A DNA stretch of 46,832 nt from Microcoleus sp. FACHB-831 (GTDB taxonomy: Bacteria > Cyanobacteriota > Cyanobacteriia > Cyanobacteriales > FACHB-T130): positions 1 through 46,832 of the forward strand of contig NZ_JACJON010000033.1 in NCBI RefSeq assembly GCF_014695585.1, given 5' to 3'. Position 1 is the first letter of the stretch, and each line of letters starts with the position of its first letter. The notes under the pieces are model-generated. The model saw only the letters and a list, made by a program, of their open reading frames with translations. It made no database searches and was not told the origin of the DNA. Of this stretch, positions 1-9,397 are shown piece after piece. The position numbers and the translations under genes are program-made.

Positions 1-52
1 GCTGAAGAGTTTCAGCGTCTTCCGTAATGTTAATTTTTACTACACCTGACAT
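1..52 (-). CDS. Start of a probable IS630-type transposase, cut by the window edge
   Basis: On the minus strand an ATG at 52-50 opens a frame that reads MSGVVKINITEDAETLQ and runs off the left edge. Cyanobacterial IS630-type transposases, whose N-terminus is a helix-turn-helix module, often begin with a very similar peptide (M-x-G-V-x-K-I-x-I-x-E followed by -ETL-). Only 17 codons are visible, so the identification rests on this resemblance alone. The adjoining ABC transporter gene lacks its 5' part, which fits insertion of an element here. The element's end should lie between about 53 and 111, but I could not define a terminal inverted repeat without the other end. Confidence 0.4.
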   Translation of the reverse strand, partial: MSGVVKINITEDAETLQ

Positions 53-111
53 GGACAGATTTCAAGATAACACTTCCTCAACTATGTGTATCACATTTAA
101 AGTGAAATGGT

Positions 112-1641
112 ATGACTTCCATGCGCGATCGCGTGCAGGGAGTTGTGCAAGGGCGCGTTCTTGAAAAAGTAGCCACTTTTGAGGATATCGCCTTATTTGA
201 AACTCCCTCACTATTAAACCTTGTACAACTTGCTGAAAAAGGTGTAGAGCGGCTAAAAGAACTAGCCGTGAGAATTGGTATCGCCCTAAGTGGCATTTTT
301 GTCTTCCTTCCCGCTCTAGCTCTATCTGCCTCAATAGCTTGGTGGGTGCCCTTGGTCATGTTTATCACCGCTGCACCATCAATTTATGTACAAATAAACT
401 ACAACAACCGTAGTTGGAGCATTGAAACCAGCCAAGCTAGCAGCGTCCGCGAAATGAACTTGTACGCCAGAGTATTAACAAGTGAAGACTACGCAAAAGA
501 GTTGCGATTGTTCGGTCTACAAGGTCTTTGGTTGGAACGCTGGCAAAGCTTATTTTGGCAGATTTTTAGCGAGATGCAGCAGGTACGCCGTCGGGGGACA
601 TGGGTGGTATTTGCGTGGTCTTTACTTAGTGGGTTGGGAGCCGCCTTGCCCTATATTTACGTGGTAATGGGTGCTTTGCGCGGCAGTTATACTTTGGGCG
701 ATTTAGCACTTTATGCAGGTCTAATTATTCAAGTGCGTCAGAGCTTGTTTATACTCATTGGCAATTCTGCCGATCTATATGAACTTGCTCTCTCTGTTAG
801 GCCGATTTTCCAACTGTTAGAACTGGAACCGCAGTTGCGGTTAATGTTGCTTTCTGGAAGAAGAACAGGTGGCAATGTAGCCCCAATTGGGATAGAAATT
901 GATAATTTATCATTTTACTATCCTGGTAGCGATCGCCTCACCCTTGACAACATTAACCTAACCATTCAGCCTGGTGAAATGGTGGCGCTTGTAGGTGAAA
1001 ATGGCGCTGGAAAAACCACTTTAGCTAAATTACTCTGTCGGTTATACGACCCTAACAGCGGCTCGATTGAATGGAATGGTAGAGATATGCGATCGCTAGA
1101 TCTCGATCGTCTGCGATCGCGCATTGCTGTTGTAATGCAAGATTACGCTCGATTCCCTGCTACTGTCCGAGAGAATGTTGGCTTTGGTTACTTATCTGAT
1201 TTGCACGATAATGACACTATTATGCGTGCCATCTCGCGAGCCGGAATTGCATCTAAAATCGAAAGTTTACCGCAAGGTTTAGAAACTCCTTTGGGCAAAC
1301 AACTAGAGGGTGGAGTTGATTTATCCGGCGGCCAGTGGCAAAGAATAGCGATCGCCCGTTCTTTAATGCGACTAAGCCACGCTGAACTATTAGTTTTTGA
1401 CGAGCCTACTGCGTCACTCGACCCCAAAACCGAACAGGAAATTTACAATATTTTTCGCACAATTGCTAGAGGCAGAATGACTGTTGTAGTAAGTCATAGA
1501 TTAGCATTGGCAAAAATAGCAGACCGAGTTGTTGTGATGGAAAACGGCAAGCTCGTCGAGACAGGTACGCACGACGAGCTGATGAAGTTAGGCGATCGCT
1601 ATTATTCGATGTTCACTCGGCAAGCTAGCAGCTATCTTTGA
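112..1641 (+). CDS. ABC exporter (fused permease and ATPase), 5'-truncated
   Basis: This is a half-transporter of the fused membrane-domain/ATPase type, in which two copies pair to export a lipid, peptide or drug across the plasma membrane. The ATPase half is complete: Walker A GENGAGKTT near residues 294-302, signature LSGGQ at 404-408, Walker B LLVFDEP around 426-432 and switch His at about 462. The membrane half starts in the middle of the usual fold. Family members are about 600 residues, while this frame gives 509, and the first two membrane helices are missing. In-frame stops at 25, 31 and 103 exclude a longer start, and other frames upstream do not supply the missing part. The frame is intact after codon 1, so decay is recent or a shortened protein is still made. 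A transposase-like start lies just upstream on the other strand. Substrate unknown. Confidence 0.8.
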   Translation: MTSMRDRVQGVVQGRVLEKVATFEDIALFETPSLLNLVQLAEKGVERLKELAVRIGIALSGIFVFLPALALSASIAWWVPLVMFITAAPSIYVQINYNNRSWSIETSQASSVREMNLYARVLTSEDYAKELRLFGLQGLWLERWQSLFWQIFSEMQQVRRRGTWVVFAWSLLSGLGAALPYIYVVMGALRGSYTLGDLALYAGLIIQVRQSLFILIGNSADLYELALSVRPIFQLLELEPQLRLMLLSGRRTGGNVAPIGIEIDNLSFYYPGSDRLTLDNINLTIQPGEMVALVGENGAGKTTLAKLLCRLYDPNSGSIEWNGRDMRSLDLDRLRSRIAVVMQDYARFPATVRENVGFGYLSDLHDNDTIMRAISRAGIASKIESLPQGLETPLGKQLEGGVDLSGGQWQRIAIARSLMRLSHAELLVFDEPTASLDPKTEQEIYNIFRTIARGRMTVVVSHRLALAKIADRVVVMENGKLVETGTHDELMKLGDRYYSMFTRQASSYL

Positions 1642-1653
1642 CAAAGTTGACGC

Positions 1654-2214
1654 TCAAACTTCTGGCCATAAGCGTTCTAGTTGAGAGCGCCAAGCGCCAA
1701 GTACTGCTTCTTTTCCTTGCAGACCTTGCGTCATATCGCCCATCATCCCTTCTTCGTAAAATCTATCTAAGGTTTGAAGTGTTGCTTCCAGGGATTGCCC
1801 TTGCTGTTTAGCGGCTTGGATAATTTGAAGCATACGATTTTCAACCAACTGGTTAAAGCTGGCAGAAAGACCAGTCTGATGTAGAGAAACAAGGCGGGCG
1901 ATCGCTCCTGCTAAATCTTCGGCAATAAGACTTTCTAAGCTGTGGTGAAACACGCCCCAAAGTACATCTTGATGTAAAGCATAGCGTGCCTCTTGAGTAC
2001 CATCAAAATTAGCTTCGAGTAACTGTTCGATAAATGGTTGAGCGTCGCGAGATGCTGCAATTGGTACGAGGACTCGCATCCACGATTGGTCATCGGAGAG
2101 AAGCACTAACAGTCGCATATTAGGAGCTTCCACTTGCCACAATCCTGGGGAGGGCGTTTGAACGGTTGCGCCAAATAGTTCTTTAAGGGTTTTGGTAATT
2201 TCTTCGGGTGTCAT
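1654..2214 (-). CDS. Hypothetical protein with a YbjN/CesT-like look
   Basis: The 186-residue soluble protein has no signal peptide or membrane segment. Its first ~130 residues alternate short strands and helices (for example MRLLVLLSDDQSWMRVLVPI and EQLLEANFDGTQEARYALHQD) in a way that recalls the YbjN / type III secretion chaperone-like fold. The rest is a helical tail that is probably amphipathic. I do not recognise a specific family and propose no function. It ends 12 bases from the convergent ABC gene and probably has its own promoter, because the upstream DUF4912 gene ends 270 bases away behind a terminator. The start is the ATG at 2214-2212; no clear Shine-Dalgarno sequence is visible. 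Confidence 0.7.
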   Translation of the reverse strand: MTPEEITKTLKELFGATVQTPSPGLWQVEAPNMRLLVLLSDDQSWMRVLVPIAASRDAQPFIEQLLEANFDGTQEARYALHQDVLWGVFHHSLESLIAEDLAGAIARLVSLHQTGLSASFNQLVENRMLQIIQAAKQQGQSLEATLQTLDRFYEEGMMGDMTQGLQGKEAVLGAWRSQLERLWPEV

Positions 2215-2409
2215 AGTTGTTTTTTAGTTTCAGGTTCCAGCCTATCGCTTCGAGGAAGAAAGTTAGCGTTTATACCCAATTCCTTTTAACAAATTAGCGT
2301 CAGCGATCGCTCTCCTCAAAGAGGTAAGAAATTACAATTTTTAGCTCTCCAACTATTACATCCCCTAATGGTCGAATTACCATCCTGAAATATTAGCCAC
2401 AATAGCAAC

Positions 2410-2440
2410 AAAAAAAACCGCTACGTTTTTACCGTAGCGG
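2410..2440 (-). terminator. Rho-independent terminator of the DUF4912 gene
   Basis: On the minus strand CCGCTACG and CGTAGCGG (plus-strand 2433-2440 and 2418-2425) form a perfect 8-bp stem with a 7-base loop. A run of eight T follows directly. It lies about 45 bases after the stop of the DUF4912 gene. Confidence 0.85.
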
Positions 2441-2483
2441 GGGAGAAGGTGACTAAATCCTAATTAAGAAGCCTTTCTACCAT

Positions 2484-3743
2484 TTAGCCGAGCCACTCTA
2501 GGACAGCTTCTTCTTTACTATTGGTATTCCGTGAAGGGGTTTCGCGCTCGAACTTCATGTGGATAGAACGAGTTTGTTCGCCATCAGCTGCCACTGCCAT
2601 GATGGGATAGTCAATCAAACCATCCTGGAATGACATCTGGAACCGGAAAGTACCATCTGGATTTAGCTTAATTGGACGACCACCAATCGTAACGGTAGCA
2701 TCAGGCTCGGTAGCGCCGTAGACAATTAGTTCAGCGTCAGCAACTAACCAGAATTGGCGAGGACGCATGGGTATTCCGGAAGCAGAGAAGCCGGCACCCG
2801 ACATCCCCACACCTGACATATTCAGACCAGATGCCGTGGGAACCGCCCACATACCAACGCCAGACGGGAAGATGTATGAGCTTATGGCTTGTTCGGCTAT
2901 GGACAATTGCTGAACGGAGCCTGCTACGTGCTGCATAGAACCGAACACAGAACCCGCAACCCTTTGTGATTCTGCGGTTTGGGCCATGCCGAAGATCTGA
3001 TCGTAGATGGGGTTGCCCGCAGCGTAGCTAGGAGCAGCGGCGAATTTTTTGGTAGGCGGAACCAATTCGTAGAAGGTTTTGCCGCGCAGATCTTCTTCAA
3101 AATTGACAGTGATGAAAACGTCTTCGATCCAGTCAGAGGGATAGACTGGGGGAACGTGGACGGGAGCGGAACGAGCTAAGACTAAAAAGCGACCGTCGGC
3201 GCAGCGGTAGCCGATATCTACAACATAGTCGCGATCGCTCACTGGCATGGGTAAATACCATTCCCGCGCTAGCTCATCGCAGGGATATTCCTGAATGCTG
3301 TGAGGGCTTTGGTATTCCAGGCTAATGTCGGTGACATCATACAACCGCAGGGCAAGTTGCTGCCCGCCTTGACGGCGCAAGTCTTCTTTATGGTCGTTGG
3401 AGATATCCCAGTAAGTGTAAGACCACTGGGGATCGCGAGGTAATAGAACAACCCGGCTGTCACCGTAGCCACCGGGTAAATCCCCTAAACCCTCGTCTAC
3501 TGATGCGAGAGAACCACCTGTACGATCTTCTTGACCAAGTTCAAATTTTGCTGCTTCCACTTCTTCTTGCGCCTCCACTGTACGAGATTGTATTGGAGAA
3601 AACTTAGTGCTTTGGGCTTTTTGAATTTCAGCCAGTAACTGCGACTTACGCATCCGGCTATAACGCGAGATGGCATACTCACTGGCAACCTTCCGTAGTT
3701 GCCGCAATGTCATCTCTTCTAAGGGTGGGCGTTCTTTTGCCAT
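2484..3743 (-). CDS. DUF4912 domain protein with a SAP/Rho-N-like N-terminus
   Basis: Cytosolic protein of 419 residues. The first ~45 residues (EMTLRQLRKVASEYAISRYS and on to the repeated KSQLLAEI) match the helix-extended-loop-helix of SAP/Rho N-terminal modules, which often contact nucleic acid. A DUF4912 region follows, roughly residues 95-240, with the typical PRDPQWSYTYWDIS stretch. Next comes a Gly/Ser/Met-rich linker with repeated SGVGMSGAGFSASG-like units, and finally a small beta domain (LIVYGATEPDATVTIGGRPI) like those that often accompany DUF4912. The function is unknown. The ATG at 3743 has GGAG nine bases upstream; the 24-codon-longer frame starts with TTG and is less likely. 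A strong terminator follows the gene, so it is probably a single-gene unit. Confidence 0.85.
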   Translation of the reverse strand: MAKERPPLEEMTLRQLRKVASEYAISRYSRMRKSQLLAEIQKAQSTKFSPIQSRTVEAQEEVEAAKFELGQEDRTGGSLASVDEGLGDLPGGYGDSRVVLLPRDPQWSYTYWDISNDHKEDLRRQGGQQLALRLYDVTDISLEYQSPHSIQEYPCDELAREWYLPMPVSDRDYVVDIGYRCADGRFLVLARSAPVHVPPVYPSDWIEDVFITVNFEEDLRGKTFYELVPPTKKFAAAPSYAAGNPIYDQIFGMAQTAESQRVAGSVFGSMQHVAGSVQQLSIAEQAISSYIFPSGVGMWAVPTASGLNMSGVGMSGAGFSASGIPMRPRQFWLVADAELIVYGATEPDATVTIGGRPIKLNPDGTFRFQMSFQDGLIDYPIMAVAADGEQTRSIHMKFERETPSRNTNSKEEAVLEWLG

Positions 3744-4253
3744 AGGTCTTGTCTCCGATAGTTTGGATGGCAGGTAGGTGACTCCTGAATTGATAACCTC
3801 ACATTCGCAATTCAATACGTCTTAATCATTAACTCCGCTATTGCACCTGCTTGACGGCATAAGGCTTTGCCTCGTGCAGAGGTCTAGTTAGCCCACATTT
3901 ACGCCACCTGTCTCAGTCTTTGTTTCTCCTGCTGACTGTCTGACGTTCGGTGTGTTGACCTTTGGTGCTACACGCGATCCCCTAGAAATGCCTGTATAAC
4001 AGATTTTTTTTGGGATCGTGGAAGCGCCTCGTTAATAATATGTAACAGAATAGCTAAGGCAACGGTCAAGGGGGTCTAGAGGTCGATTATAGGTATATCT
4101 ACGAATTTACAAGCAACCTGGGGATCGTTATGTCAGGATTTCATGACATTTGTGCCAAGCTGGGATCAACTGCCTGATGGCCGTTAGCAGTTTTGATCCC
4201 AGTTCAAGTGACAATATTAAAAATTGCTGACAACTAATAGGGCTACAAGCAAC
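3744..4253. other. 510-base spacer upstream of the DUF4912 gene
   Basis: No gene found. It should hold the promoter of the leftward DUF4912 gene and the end of the leftward permease transcript. The only strong structure is the inverted repeat at 4161-4201, described separately. The hexamer GGATCG/GGGATC recurs several times between 3975 and 4200. Confidence 0.6.
4161..4201. repeat. Inverted repeat after the AEC permease gene
   Basis: TGGGATCAA (4161-4169) pairs with TTGATCCCA (4193-4201), and the stem can extend through CTGC/GCAG with a small bulge. No T-run follows on either strand. It lies 50 bases past the stop of the leftward permease gene, so it may be a transcript 3' end or an RNA-stabilising hairpin. 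Confidence 0.5.
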
Positions 4254-5201
4254 TCAAAATATAAGAACCCATAGGGGAATCATAATCAACAGCAGCAGAG
4301 TGGTGAGGATAATACTGCTGGCGACTAACTCGCGGTCGAGGTCATACTCTTCAGCTAAAATGAGGCCCAAAAGTGCAGAAGGCATACCGGACATCAAAAC
4401 AACTGCTAGACGGGGTTCGCCGGACAAACCTAGAAGGGTCATCACGATTCCCACAAAAGCGGGCATGACGACAACTTTCAAAATGGAGGGGAATAGAGCG
4501 AGCTTAAAACTCTTCCATCCTTTGAGCTGGGCAAGCCGCATTCCTATTAGGAGAAAAGCGCTGGCAATGACAATGGCTAAAGAGCCTTGAATGCCCGATT
4601 CAATTGTTTCGGGAAGTGGAACATTTCGAGTTAGAAAACCTATGGCAAAAACCCACAAGGTAGGAACGCTCAATACATCTTTAACTTGAACCCACCAGTG
4701 ATTTTTTTGCAAAGGGCGACCAAAATAACTGGCAATTAAAACTCCCACACCGTTAGGAGCAATTAAGTTATGGGTGATGCTGAAGAATACGACCCAGCTC
4801 ATAGAGGAATCGCTAATTAGAGAGGGGGCGATCGCTAACCCCACAAAACCAGTATTTCCCAACATTGCCGCCAGCATAAAACTGCCGATGAAAGAGCGGG
4901 AAAGAACATCAGTTGGCTGATTTGACTTGCTCTTTGCAAAGTATTTCCATACCTGCAAACTCAACCACGCTACGATGAAACCTAATCCTAAAGCTCCAAC
5001 AGTGACTATAGGTGCTACGCCAGAATTCTTGGAAAAGTCTGTGCTGCGAGCCAAACCAAGAACTTGCAATGGAACTCCGACCCAGTAGAGTCCTCGACCC
5101 AACAGGCGCGGGAAATTTTCCGGCATAAACCGAAAAAGTAATAGCCCCAAACCTGTCCACAAGATTAGGGGTGCATAGGCATGAAGCAGGGTTTCATTCA
5201 T
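4254..5201 (-). CDS. AEC-family (auxin efflux carrier type) permease
   Basis: A polytopic inner-membrane protein of 315 residues with about ten hydrophobic segments arranged as two five-helix halves, as in the auxin efflux carrier / Mem_trans family. Characteristic pieces are the N-terminal LGRGLYWVGVPLQVLGLA helix, MLAAMLGNTGFVGLAIAPSL with its N-T-G-F crossover, and LSGMPSALLGLILAEEYDLD near the C-terminus, close to the family's conserved P-x-A-x-x-x-x-L-A-x-x-Y. Bacterial relatives move organic acids or malonate, but the substrate cannot be read from sequence. Members are usually 300-320 residues, so the gene looks complete. It is leftward and stands alone. Confidence 0.85.
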   Translation of the reverse strand: MNETLLHAYAPLILWTGLGLLLFRFMPENFPRLLGRGLYWVGVPLQVLGLARSTDFSKNSGVAPIVTVGALGLGFIVAWLSLQVWKYFAKSKSNQPTDVLSRSFIGSFMLAAMLGNTGFVGLAIAPSLISDSSMSWVVFFSITHNLIAPNGVGVLIASYFGRPLQKNHWWVQVKDVLSVPTLWVFAIGFLTRNVPLPETIESGIQGSLAIVIASAFLLIGMRLAQLKGWKSFKLALFPSILKVVVMPAFVGIVMTLLGLSGEPRLAVVLMSGMPSALLGLILAEEYDLDRELVASSIILTTLLLLIMIPLWVLIF

Positions 5202-5729
5202 ATTAAAAAGCCTAAAGGCTAGAGAGAGGCTGATGCTCGGTGTGAATAGCCAAAAAAAAGGATTGTTCGACTAGGGAGCGATCGCGAACAATACATAGTG
5301 GGCTACCACCTACTTAAAGACTTGCGTCCCAAGTCTAAAGTTTACACGGTGAAAAATAACAAAAGTTTGCACTATAGGACTATAGACAAAGTAAAGATTA
5401 TACCTATGAACTATAGCGGTTCTTAGTTGCATTGAATACAGGCTTTAATCTCCCTACCCCCTTTTATACCAAGGGAGGATAAAAACCTGTTTCGGCGAAC
5501 AAAATTTATGGCGATCGCATCTCCAAACATCTCATTTTCCGTAAAAGGGAGATGCAATAGAAATAACAGGGTTTATTTCCCAGAGAGTATAGGTAGAAAT
5601 TAGTTTAGACTGCATTTAATCAGAACCAGCTACATATACTTATTTTAGACTCAGATCCAAAGTATAAATAGGGTGACATTTTGCTGGCGCGAAATGCACC
5701 AGCAAAGTCGTTCCAATTTAGGACTATAG
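5202..5729. other. 528-base spacer between the permease and ftn2
   Basis: No convincing gene. It contains an inverted repeat GCATCTCC (5517-5524) / GGAGATGC (5548-5555) with a 23-base loop, and a short AGCCTAAAGGCT palindrome just before the permease start. Both flanking genes run leftward, so this interval holds the ftn2 3' end and the permease promoter. Confidence 0.5.
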
Positions 5730-8198
5730 CTATTTCAACACAGCCATATCGCGTATGCGCCACTGACCATCTTTGCGTACCAAATCGTAGCGAACCCGCA
5801 GATTGTCGTCGTAAGAAGAAGACTTATTCAGCTTACCTTCTTGATAAAACTCTGCGGCCTCATTAACCACAGCTTCAACTTTGGCTTGTTCTGGGTTTGA
5901 CTTACTAGGGTCTACAGATTTAATTTCAACGCTGTGCTTGTATTGCCAGTAACCGTTGTTTTTCTTATCGGCTTGAGCTTTTCGCTGCCAACGAGACAGA
6001 GCTGGTTGAGCCAAAATTTGCTCTAGTTTATCAACAGCATGGTCTGGACCCAGAGCTTGTGCTTTAGTACTTAGCCAAGTTTCAATTAGTTGCTCAGAAG
6101 ATTCTGTAGTAAGGGGGCCAGTAATTACCTCTGGTTGACTTTCAGGTGAGGGAATTGTTATGGGAGGGCGATCCAACTGGATGAGCAGTTGGTTTCCTTG
6201 CAACTGGGGGCCAGACAAACCCTTAAGAGTTTTTTGTATCCAACCGAAAGCAGCGATCGCCAAAAATCCAACGATTGCCACACCCAAAATACCCGCAACG
6301 ATAGCCAAAATCAGCCGTCGAGATTTTGGATCCCCGAAGTTAGGCGAATTACGCTGCGTGCGGCTGGCTGGCAGACGGGGAAGACCTTCAGATGTAGCAG
6401 ACGATGCCGATGATGGTACAGAATTGCGATCGCGCAAACTGCCAGTTGGAATTCCCTGTGCCCGTTCTTTCAAAGTAGGTTGTCGCTGTTGCCGCTTTGA
6501 AGAGGAATCATTAGACAAGCCTGTAGATTTGGCATCGCTTGCAGGTTGATTACTTGTGGAAATTCGCTCAGCTGGGGCTAGAGTCTGCACCGGGGCTGTC
6601 GGTGCTAAATCCCTCGGCGGCGCCAAAGTCGCTGTCGATATCCCTTGCGTTCGGGGAGCAAGGGTCTCACTACGAGCCACCTGCTGTAAACGTTGGGTTT
6701 GGTTTCGTTGGCCGATGTCAGTATTACCCGATGGCTGTGTAAGAGCATCTGCTTGGGTCATTTGACGAACCGCAGAAACTGGCAAACCAGATGAACGAGG
6801 TGCCGCATTGTCAGTTTTGCGGGGAGCAGCCGGGGAACTGGGCATCCGTGCCTGTAGAGGCTCGCGATTTGCAGCAGCCCAATCTGCCGAGTCAGTTGAT
6901 GACTCTGACATATTTTCTAGATAAGCCTGTACTTGGTCATCCGCAAAGTAGTCCTTTAACGAAGCCCGCTGTTTGGCGAGGTCTCGGAAGTGGGGAAACA
7001 CTTCTGCTTGCAACCAACGTTCCCCATATAGACACAAGCCAGGTAACAAATCGGGGGCGCCCTGAGAATGTTCGCGAATGAAGGCCAGGGGTTCATACTC
7101 TTGACTCAGTTCTAGGGCGCGGCTAGCTTCTTCGGTCTGACCCAGTAGCAGGGCACACACCGCCTGTTCTAGATGTACATCCTGCCGCCTACCTAAGCGC
7201 GTCAGCATTTGCTTGGCGTCACGAATCAACGCGGGCTGTCTTTGGGCAAAGCCTCGCGCCAATAAAGCATAGACTGCCAAGTAGGTGGCAACAGCAGAGG
7301 GACGCTTGCTCTCTGCTTCAAATAGAACCTGTTGCTCGCTGGAGGTTAGATATCCACGCAGTTGCTGGATAAAGCGGAGAAAGTCATCAATGGTCAAGCC
7401 CGATTCGTCATTGCCAGTGCCGTCAATGCCGCCACGTTCTTGCAACATATCTTGCAGCAACTGCAAGCCAGAGCGTCGTTCGTTGACGTTATTTTCGGGC
7501 AATGCCAGTAACTCTAGGATGCGATAGGGCCGCAATTTGTAGAGATCCGCTTGAATTTCACCGCGCAGAGCAGCAAACAAACCCTCGCGTAAAAGTAATT
7601 CTTGACCAGTTTCTAGAGAAATGGCGGCATTTTCATATTGGCCTTGCTGCCATTGCTCTCGCCCTAGTTCCAGGCAAGCAATGGCAACTGTTAAGACAAT
7701 ATCGGGTCTAACGAGATGGGGATCGCCCAAACGTCCTTTATCTAGAGTGACGCTAGCGCTACCGCTGCTGAGATAAGGACGGCTTTGTTTAAGTAGTAAT
7801 TCGTATTCTCCCAGCTCGTGCAGAATCAGCAACGCCCCAACAAATTGATCTGGCTGGATGTCTAGAGTAGGAGTATAAGGGTCGGCGTCGGCTTCTCCCG
7901 GTACTTCTGCTCCACCATTGCGGGACTCTACTTGCTGGTCTGACGGTTGTCCCGAGGCAAATGAGCGATCGCCGTTATTGGTGGACAGAAAAGTGGCATC
8001 GTAGGCGGCACGCTGTTCCGGGTCGGAGAGAACTGCGTAGGCTTCGTCTAGCAGTTGTTTTCGGGCTGCGATCGCGAGTTCGGAATACTCGCGTCTAGGA
8101 AGTTGCAAGGCGCGATCGCGGTAAGCTTGCTGCAACTGTTCAGCCGTAGCCTGAATCGGCAGGCCTAGAATTCTGTAGTAATCGAGCGGAATTCGCAC
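5730..8198 (-). CDS. ftn2: Cell division protein Ftn2/ZipN (ARC6 homologue)
   Basis: Membrane-anchored organiser of the cyanobacterial Z-ring, homologue of plastid ARC6; it tethers FtsZ and recruits later division proteins. The 822-residue product begins with a J-like domain (IPLDYYRILGLPIQATAEQL to about residue 75) that lacks the HPD motif of true DnaJ proteins. A long helical region follows, then a Pro/Ser/Gln-rich linker at about 440-600. One membrane span (LILAIVAGILGVAIVGFLAI, about 627-653) precedes a C-terminal IMS/DUF4101 domain (ETWLSTKAQALGPDHAVDKL to the end). I chose the GTG at 8198 because GGGGAAG lies six bases upstream and family members start at this point; a GTG at 8216 gives six extra residues. 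It is divergent from pdhA. Confidence 0.93.
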   Translation of the reverse strand: MRIPLDYYRILGLPIQATAEQLQQAYRDRALQLPRREYSELAIAARKQLLDEAYAVLSDPEQRAAYDATFLSTNNGDRSFASGQPSDQQVESRNGGAEVPGEADADPYTPTLDIQPDQFVGALLILHELGEYELLLKQSRPYLSSGSASVTLDKGRLGDPHLVRPDIVLTVAIACLELGREQWQQGQYENAAISLETGQELLLREGLFAALRGEIQADLYKLRPYRILELLALPENNVNERRSGLQLLQDMLQERGGIDGTGNDESGLTIDDFLRFIQQLRGYLTSSEQQVLFEAESKRPSAVATYLAVYALLARGFAQRQPALIRDAKQMLTRLGRRQDVHLEQAVCALLLGQTEEASRALELSQEYEPLAFIREHSQGAPDLLPGLCLYGERWLQAEVFPHFRDLAKQRASLKDYFADDQVQAYLENMSESSTDSADWAAANREPLQARMPSSPAAPRKTDNAAPRSSGLPVSAVRQMTQADALTQPSGNTDIGQRNQTQRLQQVARSETLAPRTQGISTATLAPPRDLAPTAPVQTLAPAERISTSNQPASDAKSTGLSNDSSSKRQQRQPTLKERAQGIPTGSLRDRNSVPSSASSATSEGLPRLPASRTQRNSPNFGDPKSRRLILAIVAGILGVAIVGFLAIAAFGWIQKTLKGLSGPQLQGNQLLIQLDRPPITIPSPESQPEVITGPLTTESSEQLIETWLSTKAQALGPDHAVDKLEQILAQPALSRWQRKAQADKKNNGYWQYKHSVEIKSVDPSKSNPEQAKVEAVVNEAAEFYQEGKLNKSSSYDDNLRVRYDLVRKDGQWRIRDMAVLK

Positions 8199-8284
8199 GG
8201 TGTACTTCCCCTGCACGCGAGTAACTAAATCAATCTATCTGAGCGACTATAAACTATAGAATAGTGCGATAATTATAGCCCCTA

Positions 8285-8301
8285 GCTTCTATAGTAGAAG
8301 C
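8285..8301. repeat. Small palindrome between ftn2 and pdhA
   Basis: GCTTCTA-TAG-TAGAAGC is a perfect 7-bp inverted repeat with a 3-base loop, about 60 bases before the pdhA start, in the 164-base divergent promoter region. It could be an operator or a leader hairpin; nothing else supports a function. Confidence 0.35.
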
Positions 8302-8362
8302 GGATCTTCATAGATATAAAAACCGCGCTTCAACCTTCGAGTTAATTTTTCCCCTAAAATCA

Positions 8363-9397
8363 ATGGTTCAGGAACGCAATGCACCCATATTTCACACCGA
8401 GCAAGTCCATATCACCAAAGAAGAAGGATTGATCCTCTACGAGGATATGGTGTTGGGGCGCTTTTTTGAAGACAAGTGCGCCGAAATGTACTATCGGGGC
8501 AAAATGTTTGGTTTTGTCCACCTTTACAACGGACAAGAGGCTGTGTCAACTGGTGTCATCAAGGCCATGCGTCAAGATGAAGATTATGTTGCCAGCACTT
8601 ACCGCGACCACGTACACGCTCTGAGCGCTGGTGTCCCAGCCCGCGAGGTGATGGCTGAGTTATTCGGCAAAGCCACTGGTTGCAGTAAAGGACGGGGTGG
8701 CTCGATGCATATGTTCTCCGCAGAACATCGCTTGCTCGGAGGCTACGCTTTTGTTGCTGAAGGCATTCCTGTTGCTACTGGCGCTGCTTTCGCTAGCAAG
8801 TATCGCCGCGAGGCTTTGGGAGATGCAAGTTCAGATCTTGTAACAGCTTGCTTTTTTGGAGACGGTGCTGCCAATAACGGCCAGTTTTTTGAATGTTTGA
8901 ATATGGCGGCGCTGTGGAAACTACCAATCCTCTATGTTGTGGAAAACAACAAGTGGGCAATTGGTATGGCTCACGAACGCGCCACCTCTGTGCCGGAGAT
9001 TTACAAGAAAGCCGAAGCGTTTGGTATGGCTGGTGTTGAAGTAGATGGTATGGATGTGTTGGCGGTACGTGCTGTCGCCCAAGAAGCTGTAGCTCGTGCC
9101 CGTGCTGGTGAAGGGCCAACTTTAATTGAAGCCTTAACCTACCGCTTCCGGGGTCACTCTCTAGCGGACCCCGACGAACTTCGCTCGAAAACTGAGAAGG
9201 AATACTGGTTTGCCCGCGATCCGATTAAGAGGTTGGCGGCTTATCTTACGGAACACAACTTGGCTTCTCAGGAGGAACTTAAAGACCTTGAGCATAAAAT
9301 CCAAGGTGTTGTAGATGAAGCTGTCAAGTTTGCTGAAAGCAGCCCCGAACCAGACCCAAGCGAACTGTACCGCTTTATTTACGCCGAGGATGAATAA
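8363..9397 (+). CDS. pdhA: Pyruvate dehydrogenase E1 component, alpha subunit
   Basis: Thiamine-diphosphate-dependent alpha subunit of pyruvate dehydrogenase. With the beta subunit it decarboxylates pyruvate and loads the acetyl group onto the lipoyl E2, feeding acetyl-CoA to fatty acid synthesis and the TCA reactions. The product has 344 residues, the usual length for the cyanobacterial and plastid type. The ThDP/Mg motif [20 protein letters not shown] starts at about residue 166, followed by the conserved [21 protein letters not shown] and the [20 protein letters not shown] phosphorylation-loop region are also intact. The beta subunit gene is not next to it, as is common in cyanobacteria. 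The start is the ATG at 8363. Confidence 0.96.
   Translation: MVQERNAPIFHTEQVHITKEEGLILYEDMVLGRFFEDKCAEMYYRGKMFGFVHLYNGQEAVSTGVIKAMRQDEDYVASTYRDHVHALSAGVPAREVMAELFGKATGCSKGRGGSMHMFSAEHRLLGGYAFVAEGIPVATGAAFASKYRREALGDASSDLVTACFFGDGAANNGQFFECLNMAALWKLPILYVVENNKWAIGMAHERATSVPEIYKKAEAFGMAGVEVDGMDVLAVRAVAQEAVARARAGEGPTLIEALTYRFRGHSLADPDELRSKTEKEYWFARDPIKRLAAYLTEHNLASQEELKDLEHKIQGVVDEAVKFAESSPEPDPSELYRFIYAEDE

Noticed and set aside
5681-5866. Plus-strand frame antisense to the end of ftn2
   Set aside because: It lies mostly opposite a well-supported coding region and has no family features.
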